Positions 36,450 through 43,959 of a stretch of DNA of 64,000 nt are shown one piece after another. How positions within the stretch are numbered: position 1 is the stretch's first letter; the number at the start of each line of letters is the position of its first letter. Location: NCBI RefSeq assembly GCF_000374825.1, contig NZ_KB895379.1, positions 297,243-361,242 of the forward strand. The letters run 5' to 3'. The notes beneath the pieces are model-generated. The model saw nothing but the letters and a program-made list of their open reading frames with translations. It had not been told where the DNA came from and made no database searches. This stretch comes from Paenibacillus sanguinis 2301083 = DSM 16941. GTDB lineage: Bacteria; Bacillota; Bacilli; Paenibacillales; Paenibacillaceae. The translations under genes and the position numbers were made by a program.

Positions 36450-36695
36450 CTATTCTGCAACAACCTTAACGTCCAGCCCATGCTTGACAAAAGCTTCGGT
36501 CACAGCTTTCTTAGCTTCATCTGCATCCGGTCCATGGACATGAAGCTCATAACTCTTGGTGTTTACAAGCGTAGTGAAGAGACCAAGAATGCTCTTTACA
36601 TCAATGTACTTATTGTCTGCCTGAAGCACGATGGATGAAGTAAATTTACCCGCGATTTGGGCAATTTCTACTACTGCTTCATTATTCGTAGCCAT
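36450..36695 (-). CDS. HPr-like protein lacking the active-site histidine
   Basis: 81-residue protein of the HPr/Crh fold. The middle aligns with the family (GKFTSSIVLQADNKYIDVKS), and the regulatory serine region is kept as KSILGLFTTL. The first beta strand and the GLHARPA loop with the phosphorylatable His15 are absent: the protein starts with MATNNEAVVEIAQIAG, and GGAGGG directly upstream fixes that start. It therefore cannot relay phosphate from enzyme I. A regulatory role similar to Crh is possible (inference). Confidence 0.8.
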   Translation of the reverse strand: MATNNEAVVEIAQIAGKFTSSIVLQADNKYIDVKSILGLFTTLVNTKSYELHVHGPDADEAKKAVTEAFVKHGLDVKVVAE

Positions 36696-36777
36696 ATGGA
36701 TCCCTCCGTGATCAACTTTGAAAATAATACACTTTCATCATACATTGAATCCGCTTTCCTAGCAAGGGGATTTCTAA

Positions 36778-37893
36778 TTATTTCAAGTTCTCCGGATTTA
36801 AAGCCGCCAGCTCAGGTATTACAAAAATACCATCCTTGCGAATTAATACGTCGTCGAAATAAATTTCGCCACCGCCGTAATCCGAACGTTGAATTAGTAC
36901 CAGATCCCAGTGGATCGAAGAACGGTTGCCATTATCGGCCTCTTCATAAGCTTGACCTGGCGTAAAATGCAGGCTGCCGGCAATCTTCTCGTCGAACAAA
37001 ATATCCTTCATCGGGTGCAGAATGTATGGATTAAAGCCAATGGCAAATTCCCCGATATATCTTGCCCCTTCATCGGAATCCAGAATATCGTTCATACGCT
37101 TCGTGTCATTGCTGGTCGCTTCTACAATTTTCCCATGCTCAAAGCGGAATTTAATATTCTCGAATGTAATGCCGTTGTATAGTGTGGCTGCATTGTAGCT
37201 GATTGTGCCGTTTACGGAATCCCGCACTGGAGCACTATACACTTCTCCGTCAGGGATGTTTTTTTGCCCAGAGCATTTGATTGCTCCAATACCCTTGATC
37301 GAGAACGATAAGTCCGTACCTGGCGAAACGATACGTACTTTGTCCGTTCTGCTCATCAGGTCAGCCAAGGCATCCTGGGCGCGGTCCATCTTGGCATAAT
37401 CCAGGTTGCATACGTCAAAATAGAAATCCTCGAAGGCTTCGGTACTGGTATTGGCCAACTGCGCCATACTGGCATTAGGATAACGAAGCACTACCCACTT
37501 CGTCCGTTTTACCCGTTGTTCACTGTGCACCGGATGAGAATAAAGCGAGTTGTACAATTTCATCTTATCCTCAGCCACATCCGATAGATCATTGACATTG
37601 GCACCCGCACGAATGCCGATATAGCAATCCATCATTTGCATCCGCTTCATATCATATTCGGCCCATGTCTTGATCCCTTCGGCTGTTGCATGTTTCAATT
37701 GCACCCGTTGCACGGTACGGTCGGTAATTTCTACAAAGGCATTTCCGCCTTTTTTCCCTATTTCTTCCACGATCGCCTTCAGCAAATCACGTTCATCGCC
37801 AATCATTTCGACCAGCACGTTCTCGCCAGGCTGAACGCTTACGGAGTACCCCACGAGGTTTTCCGCCAGTTTTTGAATTCTTGGATCACGCAT
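36778..37893 (-). CDS. M29-family (thermophilic type) aminopeptidase
   Basis: 371-residue leucyl/AmpS-type metallo-aminopeptidase. It opens with RIQKLAENLVGYSVSVQPGENV. Metal-site segments typical of the family are present: FEHGKIVEATS, GEFAIGFNP, LFDEKIAGSLHFTPG and SSIHWDLVLI with GGEIYFDDVLIRKDG at the end. The start at 37893 is preferred because GAGGAG lies upstream; the in-frame reading to 37968 has no such site. It stands alone. Role: general peptide turnover. Confidence 0.93.
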   Translation of the reverse strand: MRDPRIQKLAENLVGYSVSVQPGENVLVEMIGDERDLLKAIVEEIGKKGGNAFVEITDRTVQRVQLKHATAEGIKTWAEYDMKRMQMMDCYIGIRAGANVNDLSDVAEDKMKLYNSLYSHPVHSEQRVKRTKWVVLRYPNASMAQLANTSTEAFEDFYFDVCNLDYAKMDRAQDALADLMSRTDKVRIVSPGTDLSFSIKGIGAIKCSGQKNIPDGEVYSAPVRDSVNGTISYNAATLYNGITFENIKFRFEHGKIVEATSNDTKRMNDILDSDEGARYIGEFAIGFNPYILHPMKDILFDEKIAGSLHFTPGQAYEEADNGNRSSIHWDLVLIQRSDYGGGEIYFDDVLIRKDGIFVIPELAALNPENLK

Positions 37894-38037
37894 CTGACTC
37901 ACTCTCCTCATTATGTAACGGGAATCTGGCACAACTAAATGCTTGAAAGACTCCCGCTCGTTAACCATTGGTTAATTCTTCTTATATTGTAGCACGAAAT
38001 CAAATGCAGCGTCAGCCTGGGCTTGACAGGCCACGGT

Positions 38038-38892
38038 CTATCTATAGCCCCCGAACCGATTATCCGTACGCAATACTTCTTGCCGCTCCGTCCCGTCCAC
38101 CGAGAGGTAGGTAACCGCAATCTCTGAGGTCAATCTTGCCGGAAGTCCGGATTTACGATCGATAGTTAAATGATATACTTTCTGCGCCTTCATATTCCTT
38201 AGCATACGTTGCAGTTGCTCATTCCCGCCTGTCCAGACAAGCGAAAGCTTATTCCTTAGCGCCTCGCGCTGATTTGACGGTACATCTGCCAAGCGTTCCT
38301 GCCAATCCTCGCCAAGCCGGTTCATCTCTGACATTAAGCGTTCCTTTAAACGAAGGGCTGCTTCATCTGGATCCATCTCAATTCTTAGCACCATCGTTCC
38401 CCGGGCAGCCGCGCTTTCTGTAGTGATATGCTTGCGCGAGGTTTGCCTGATCTCCTCAAGCTGATCCAAAGGATTTAATCTTGCTACCCCTTGGCGTAAT
38501 ACATCCTCCTGAGGGACTGATGCCTGCCAGGTTCCATCGGACCAATAAAGCTTGGCCTCCCAGCCTGAAGCTCCGCTCATCCCGGCAGCTCGTAATGAAT
38601 TTCCAGGAATTTGGGAATCCTGGCTAGCCGGCTCAGCGCTCATATGCAACTCCCGATGCGCACGCAGCTCTCCGATATAGCGCAAGCTCTCCCCCGGCCC
38701 CGTTCTGTTCCCCCGCTGCAAGACAGCCAAACCACGAAAGGTAAGCTCATCACAACCCGCCAGTCCTGACCAGGTAAAGTCGAACCACTGCTCCGGCGTC
38801 TTCGCCACCGGACTGCAGGCAATGAGCAGGCACAGAAATAGCAAGCCTACGGTGGCGACTCGTCCAGCATTGCGTATCTGCAGCAATTCCAT
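38038..38892 (-). CDS. Putative lipoprotein, 284 aa
   Basis: Secreted, lipid-anchored protein of unknown function. The N-terminus has a basic stretch, a hydrophobic core and a lipobox LLIAC with the cysteine near residue 26. The rest is soluble and contains a helical segment (about 180-235) and a terminal beta-rich part LTSEIAVTYLSVDGTERQ. The overall pattern resembles Paenibacillus proteins with a LolA-like or outer-leaflet binding fold, but I cannot assign it. AAGGAG lies 9 bases before the ATG at 38892; TTG and GTG codons before it are in frame. Confidence 0.75.
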   Translation of the reverse strand: MELLQIRNAGRVATVGLLFLCLLIACSPVAKTPEQWFDFTWSGLAGCDELTFRGLAVLQRGNRTGPGESLRYIGELRAHRELHMSAEPASQDSQIPGNSLRAAGMSGASGWEAKLYWSDGTWQASVPQEDVLRQGVARLNPLDQLEEIRQTSRKHITTESAAARGTMVLRIEMDPDEAALRLKERLMSEMNRLGEDWQERLADVPSNQREALRNKLSLVWTGGNEQLQRMLRNMKAQKVYHLTIDRKSGLPARLTSEIAVTYLSVDGTERQEVLRTDNRFGGYR

Positions 38893-39026
38893 CACCAAGC
38901 ACTCCTTACCCGATTTATTAGGTTATCCGACTAACCTGTTCTCACTTGGCTTCAGCAGGTTGGGCTTAAGCTCCAGTTAACTGTATGCTCCCACCTCGCC
39001 CTCTAAACTATGCGTAGCAAGCACGC

Positions 39027-39071
39027 AAAAAAGCACTCTGCGGCAGGGGGTTCCACCGCAGAATGCTTTTC
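39027..39071 (-). terminator. Terminator after the diguanylate cyclase gene
   Basis: Arms AAAGCATTCTGCGG and CCGCAGAGTGCTTTTTT on the minus strand, one mismatch, 11-base loop. Confidence 0.8.
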
Positions 39072-39083
39072 TTAAAAGCTCGA

Positions 39084-41048
39084 CTATAAACCCTGCTCTC
39101 CGGTAGCTGTATGTGTCTGATTGCGCCCATTGTTCTTGGCACGATACAAGGCCATGTCAGCTTGGTAGAACAGGGATTCTACGCCAAGCTTATCCTTACC
39201 ACGCTGCCATTCCGCAATCCCGCAAGATACTGTAACCTTAGGTTCTGTTTCCATCGCTACTCGCAGTCGAACCATCTCCGCAATTTTGTAGGCACTGCTG
39301 GCTGCGGCCCCTGGCAAGTATACCGCCAATTCCTCACCACCCCACCGGGCAGCGATATCTGTTTTGCGAATGGTCCCCTTCACGATTTGGCATACTTGCT
39401 TGAGTATTTTATCGCCTACCTGATGTCCGAAGGTATCGTTGACCTGCTTGAACTGATCGATATCTACGATAATCAGCGATCCGTTGCTGTCTTTCATCTG
39501 GAACTCCTGAATGGCATTATCAACGTAATGCCTTGCGTATAGCCCTGTCAGCATGTCCCGATTAGCCATCCACCGCACCTCTGCATGCAACTGGGCATTG
39601 GCTACAGCCAAGCCAATATGAGAGGAGAGCACCTGCAGAAGCTTGTAATTATCGTATGAGAAAAAATGGGGTTGCCGATGAGCCAGCATAATCCCCCCAA
39701 TAGCCTCGCCACTAACGATAACCGGCGCCGTAATCAGTGAACGGGATTCCGTCTCCTCCATAAAGCGCGAGTTGATATTACTCCCATAAGCGCGATAGTC
39801 AGATAGAATAATAGGCTCATTGGTAGCATAAAGCTGACCACTGAAGCCATAGTCACTTGGAAATCGTTCATTTGCCAAACCCGGAACATTGCTGGACACA
39901 ATCTCGAAAGTGCCATGCTCCCGGTTCAATTGGGAAATACAACAATATTCTGACTTAAAAATGGACAACAGCTCTTCCATAGCAAATTGAAATACGTCAT
40001 CTATTTGAAGACTTTGATTCAATCGCTTGGTTAACTCGTTAATCAGTCGCAGTTCATTGATCAGCAGATTGGATTGCTCATACAATCGAGCATTCTCAAA
40101 GGCTGTACCTGCCGTTTCGGCCAGCATATCAATAAGCTGCAAATCGATTTCGTCAATTAAATCGTGCTTCATGGATAGATGAAACACTCCATAAATGCCC
40201 TGCTTCCCACTTAGCGGAACAGCGATTTCCAAGCCCGCCTTCTCGCCTTCCCGCTCGCCGTGGAGCCTTCTAACCTGCATACTTCCTTCTATAAACGCCT
40301 GAACGCAAAGATCGTCTTCTTGATCGTAGATCTGCAAGGACTTGATTCTAGGATCACGGCTAAGGTGGTCCTGAGACATCAATAATTCCAGCCGGGCGGC
40401 CGGATACATCCCGGACAGCCGCTCAAATAATTCCGTCAGTACGGAATCCACGTCGATCTTGTCATGCAGCTTCTGTACAACGAAGGATAGCTTGGAACGA
40501 CGCTGTTCCTCCCGCTTGGCCCGCTGCTGAGCAAGTAACAAATCAGAGACTAACAGAGCCTCAAAACATTGGTAGAAGCAAGTGCGCAGAAGCTCCGCTG
40601 CCATCTTCATGAATAAATCGGCTGCCGCAATATCATAACCGGTCAGGCGGCAGCCGAATATGGCGAACCTCTCGCCATACAAGCGGGTAAACATCGGTAC
40701 CGCGGCATAGATGCTTCCCGCCACCTCCTTGATGATGGACTTCTGCTCATTAACAGCAGCCATAATCATATTCATCATAGGACTAGGCTGCGTAGTATCT
40801 CCAGCAGCAGAAAGCAGAATTTCCGGGTCAGCTGCCAACGCCTTGCCAAGGTAATCCGTAATCATAAAGCTTGCTTCGTCTAACCCGGGTAAGTCGGAGA
40901 CCTGTTTGCGCCAATCACCGTAAGCATCCATTAGAAGGGGATCAATGTAAGGATAATCATAAGTAGTGATGTCGAGCTGCCGCAACCAGTCTGTATAATG
41001 GGTAGTTTCCTCAAGCTGCGGCAGAAAAGAAGCATGATTAGAATTCAT
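39084..41048 (-). CDS. GAF-domain diguanylate cyclase
   Basis: 654-residue cytosolic sensor that makes cyclic di-GMP. The N-terminal ~180 residues are an unassigned helical domain. A short coiled region and two GAF-like domains follow (about 195-325 and 350-480). The GGDEF domain is about 490-645, with active-site WGGEEL near 567 and the RKTD inhibitory I-site five residues upstream, so product inhibition is expected. A conserved FxxDIDxFKxVND match is seen as IVDIDQFKQVND. No membrane helix. AGGAGG precedes the ATG. The ligand of the GAF domains is unknown. Confidence 0.93.
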   Translation of the reverse strand: MNSNHASFLPQLEETTHYTDWLRQLDITTYDYPYIDPLLMDAYGDWRKQVSDLPGLDEASFMITDYLGKALAADPEILLSAAGDTTQPSPMMNMIMAAVNEQKSIIKEVAGSIYAAVPMFTRLYGERFAIFGCRLTGYDIAAADLFMKMAAELLRTCFYQCFEALLVSDLLLAQQRAKREEQRRSKLSFVVQKLHDKIDVDSVLTELFERLSGMYPAARLELLMSQDHLSRDPRIKSLQIYDQEDDLCVQAFIEGSMQVRRLHGEREGEKAGLEIAVPLSGKQGIYGVFHLSMKHDLIDEIDLQLIDMLAETAGTAFENARLYEQSNLLINELRLINELTKRLNQSLQIDDVFQFAMEELLSIFKSEYCCISQLNREHGTFEIVSSNVPGLANERFPSDYGFSGQLYATNEPIILSDYRAYGSNINSRFMEETESRSLITAPVIVSGEAIGGIMLAHRQPHFFSYDNYKLLQVLSSHIGLAVANAQLHAEVRWMANRDMLTGLYARHYVDNAIQEFQMKDSNGSLIIVDIDQFKQVNDTFGHQVGDKILKQVCQIVKGTIRKTDIAARWGGEELAVYLPGAAASSAYKIAEMVRLRVAMETEPKVTVSCGIAEWQRGKDKLGVESLFYQADMALYRAKNNGRNQTHTATGEQGL

Positions 41049-41278
41049 CGTTGGTTGCCTCCTGATCGATTGGCCATAAAAAAGAGCTCTTTTACAAAAG
41101 CTTTAAATTTTGCGCCATCAGCTTGTCCGTTTCTATTACTCGTGATCCGCTCTTGATCAATACATTTATTTTACTATCTCCACAAAGGTTTTGCACTACA
41201 TTTCCCGTGTTTGGAACTACTTTTTTAGGACAAAAGACCTATCGACAAAAAGCAACAATATCATACAAAAACACCTGG

Positions 41279-41306
41279 TTGACTTCCATCAATTAAATCG
41301 TATAAT
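41279..41306 (+). promoter_or_regulatory. Sigma-A promoter of rpsD
   Basis: TTGACT (41279-41284), 16-base spacer, TATAAT (41301-41306). Transcription would start near 41313, leaving a leader of about 200 bases. Confidence 0.75.
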
Positions 41307-41312
41307 ATATAT

Positions 41313-41510
41313 TGTTGAAAAAGACTGGATAGAGTCTTTGCATAGGGCGTAACGCATGCGACCACCCTCTCGGTGTTTTTGTTGCTGATAAGACAGCGGC
41401 TGAACTTTCTTGTCAGAGAACGTATTTATCTATCCTTACGTTCGACGAAACAAAACCCGCGCAAGTAGAACCCTACACGAAATATAATTATAAAGGAGTC
41501 TACCTATACA
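41313..41510 (+). promoter_or_regulatory. Structured rpsD leader, probable S4 autoregulatory element
   Basis: The leader holds a 7-bp hairpin (AAAGACT with AGTCTTT, 6-base loop, around 41320-41340). Further on, a CACC/GGTG hairpin is followed by TTTTTG (about 41363-41380) that could attenuate transcription. In Bacillus the rpsD leader is bound by S4 to repress its own gene; a similar role is inferred here from length and position, not from a confirmed consensus. Confidence 0.5.
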
Positions 41511-42110
41511 ATGGCACGTTACACTGGTCCTAAATTTAAACTCAGCCGCCGCCTTGGCATTTCCTTGAGCGGAACAGGCAAAGATTTGAAGCGTCCTTTC
41601 CCTCCGGGACAACATGGCGCTAACCAACGCAGAAAAATCAGCAACTACGGTGCGCAATTGCTCGAGAAGCAAAAATTGCGTCACATGTACGGCTTGGGTG
41701 AAAAACAATTCCGCACCCTGTTTGAAAAAGCTCAAAGCATGCCTGGCATCGCGGGCGAAACTTTCATGTTCTTGCTTGAAAGCCGTCTGGACAACCTGGT
41801 ATACCGTCTTGGCTTTGCGAACTCCCGCGCTGGCGCTCGTCAGCTCGTATCCCATGGCCACGTAACCGTTAACGGCAAGAAGGTCGACATCGCTTCTTAC
41901 CGTGTTAGTCTCGGCGACGTTATCAGTCTTCGTGAAAGAAGCCGCGGTCTTGCCTTGGTAAAGGATGCCCTGGAGAACCGTTCGCATCTTCCAGCTTACC
42001 TGGAATTCAACGACACTTCCCTGGAAGGCAAATATATCCGTTTGCCTGAGCGCTCCGAATTGTCCCAAGACATCGACGAGAAGCAAATCGTCGAATTCTA
42101 CAATCGTTAA
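41511..42110 (+). CDS. rpsD: 30S ribosomal protein S4
   Basis: Primary 16S rRNA-binding protein and, in Bacillus, the repressor of its own gene. The 199-residue protein starts [21 protein letters not shown], and the S4 domain segment [20 protein letters not shown] and [13 protein letters not shown] is complete. AAAGGAG precedes the ATG by 12 bases. Codon use is biased to preferred codons as expected of a ribosomal protein gene. It is a single-gene unit ending in a strong terminator. Confidence 0.98.
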   Translation: MARYTGPKFKLSRRLGISLSGTGKDLKRPFPPGQHGANQRRKISNYGAQLLEKQKLRHMYGLGEKQFRTLFEKAQSMPGIAGETFMFLLESRLDNLVYRLGFANSRAGARQLVSHGHVTVNGKKVDIASYRVSLGDVISLRERSRGLALVKDALENRSHLPAYLEFNDTSLEGKYIRLPERSELSQDIDEKQIVEFYNR

Positions 42111-42124
42111 GATTAAGTACACCC

Positions 42125-42175
42125 AAACGGGCCCAAGTCGATATCGACCTGGGCCCGTTTGTTTCGTTTTATTTT
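42125..42175. terminator. Bidirectional terminator between rpsD and tyrS
   Basis: Long near-perfect inverted repeat (AAACGGGCCCA with TGGGCCCGTTT) enclosing GTCGATATCGAC, followed by GTTTCGTTTTATTTT on the plus strand. It lies between the two convergent genes. Confidence 0.85.
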
Positions 42176-43422
42176 ATCGTCAGCTTGGCGAACTTGCGCT
42201 TGCCTACCTGGATGATCTCGCCACCAACCAGTTCAAGCTCGGCATTCGGATCGGCCAGCTTCTCTTCGTTCAGCTTAACCGCTCCCTGTTGAACACTGCG
42301 TTTGGCCTCCCCATTGGAAGAAGCAAAACCAATCAGAGTCAACAGCTTGGTCAAGCGGATTTTACCGTCTTCCAGTTCAGTCCCGGGGATTTCCTTATCC
42401 TCAATATCCTCAGGCAATGCCCGCTGCTGGAATACAGTAACAAAATGCTCCTGCGCCCCTTCAGCTGCTTCTTTACCGTGATACATGCGTACCAGCGTAT
42501 AGGCCAGCTTCATCTTGGCATCACGCGGATGGACCTCTCTCGACTTCACCCCTTCAGCCAAAGCCTCCAGTTCTTCGTTGGACAGATCCGTTACAAGCTC
42601 ATAATATTTGAGCATTAGCTCATCGGGCACCGACATGGCTTTACCATAAATTTCGTTAGGCTCCTCATCGATGCCGATGTAGTTGCCTAAACTCTTACTC
42701 ATCTTCTGTACGCCATCCAAGCCTTCGATAATCGGCGTCATGATAGCAACCTGCGTCTCCTTGCCATATTCCTTTTGCAAGGTCCGTCCCATCAGCAAAT
42801 TGAACTTCTGGTCTGTTCCCCCCAATTCAATATCGCTCTCCAGCGCCACCGAATCCATCCCCTGCATCAGCGGGTAGAAAAATTCATGGATGCTAATCGG
42901 CATGTTGCTCGTGTAACGCTTCGTGAAATCGTCGCGTTCCAGCATACGTGCCACCGTTACCTTGGCGGATAGCTTGACCACATCTGCAAAGGTCATTGGC
43001 GCCAGCCATTCCGAGTTAAAATGAACATGGGTTTTCTTTGGATCAAGAATTTTGAAGATTTGCTGACGGTAGGTCTCAGCATTGCGCTGCACATCCTCTT
43101 CCGTAAGTTCCTTACGGGTTTCTGACTTCCCTGTAGGGTCACCGATGCGCCCCGTAAAATCGCCGATAATCAGTTGAACCTGATGCCCTAGCTCCTGGAA
43201 CTGGCGCAGCTTCTGCATGACAACGGTATGGCCTACATGAATATCGGGCGCGGATGGATCAAGTCCAAGCTTTACCTTCAACGCTTGCCCCGTCACGACC
43301 GATTTGATAATCTTCTGCTTCAATTCATCCTCGGGTACGATTTCTACAACACCTCGGGAGATCACCTTGAGCTGGCGCTCCACCTCCGCTTGCTGCGCTC
43401 CACTTAACTCTTCCCATTTCAT
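42169..43422 (-). CDS. tyrS: Tyrosyl-tRNA synthetase
   Basis: Class I aminoacyl-tRNA synthetase of 417 residues. The HIGH-like motif is HVGHTVVMQKL and the KMSKS motif is KMSKSLGNYIG, followed by a C-terminal S4-like RNA-binding domain (AKRSVQQGAVKLNEEK). GGAGG lies about 9 bases before the ATG at 43422, and the frame upstream to 43479 reads into the T-box terminator. Expression is controlled by the T-box leader in front. Confidence 0.97.
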   Translation of the reverse strand: MKWEELSGAQQAEVERQLKVISRGVVEIVPEDELKQKIIKSVVTGQALKVKLGLDPSAPDIHVGHTVVMQKLRQFQELGHQVQLIIGDFTGRIGDPTGKSETRKELTEEDVQRNAETYRQQIFKILDPKKTHVHFNSEWLAPMTFADVVKLSAKVTVARMLERDDFTKRYTSNMPISIHEFFYPLMQGMDSVALESDIELGGTDQKFNLLMGRTLQKEYGKETQVAIMTPIIEGLDGVQKMSKSLGNYIGIDEEPNEIYGKAMSVPDELMLKYYELVTDLSNEELEALAEGVKSREVHPRDAKMKLAYTLVRMYHGKEAAEGAQEHFVTVFQQRALPEDIEDKEIPGTELEDGKIRLTKLLTLIGFASSNGEAKRSVQQGAVKLNEEKLADPNAELELVGGEIIQVGKRKFAKLTIK

Positions 43423-43477
43423 AAGCCTGTTCCTCCAATATATTGATGTCTCGCCGCCTACGCCTATATAAGAACAC

Positions 43478-43770
43478 AAAAAGCTCCTTCTTGTCCGAAG
43501 GGACGAGAAGGAGCGCTCGCGTTACCACCCTAATTAAAACCGCTGACCTTTATTATTTCCTGGCAGCCTCAAAAGGCGCGGTTTTCACTTCATTAGCATA
43601 ACGGATTATTCCGGTACTGGACTACTGACACATTACTTGCGTATCATGCTTTCCCCCAGACGGCTCCAGACGGTAATTCAAAAGCGATTCGCTCGTTCGG
43701 TTCGCAGCAACCACCGATTCTCTGAGCAGCGAGAGCCCGCCTTCTACTTAGTCTTTCCAAGCCTTTGTTG
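43478..43770 (-). promoter_or_regulatory. T-box riboswitch of tyrS
   Basis: The T-box sequence AGGGTGGTAACGCG is present on the minus strand (43518-43531). It is followed by a terminator stem GCTCCTTCT/AGAAGGAGC (43483-43514) and a T-tract. Upstream is a stem I-like region. A candidate tyrosine specifier UAC lies at 43673-43675 within GAATTACCG. Uncharged tRNA-Tyr would promote antitermination and tyrS expression (family knowledge). Confidence 0.92.
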
Positions 43771-43787
43771 ATATGTAATTAAAATAA

Positions 43788-43817
43788 TATATATCACAGA
43801 TGTATTTCTAAAGTCAA
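43788..43817 (-). promoter_or_regulatory. Promoter of the tyrS T-box transcript
   Basis: TTGACT (43812-43817) with an A/T-rich TATATA-like -10 17-18 bases downstream on the minus strand. Confidence 0.55.
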
Positions 43818-43924
43818 ACCTCGCGACACTAAAACAGAGGCGATCCAAAAGACCTAAATTTGTCGAAACCGTCGCGCAAAACAGCTAAAACAGGCTGAAA
43901 AAGCATCCAAACTCCCTTTTTTAT

Positions 43925-43932
43925 GCTATAAT
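43925..43932 (+). promoter_or_regulatory. Extended -10 promoter of the PBP gene
   Basis: TGCTATAAT: perfect -10 (43927-43932) with the TGn extension. No good -35 is present. It lies 27 bases before the start codon. Confidence 0.5.
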
Positions 43933-43959
43933 GTTGCTGTTTATAAAGGAGGATCATTT

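Noticed and set aside
41436..42122. 228-codon minus-strand frame across rpsD
   Set aside because: Mirror image of rpsD with its strong codon bias; no start site.
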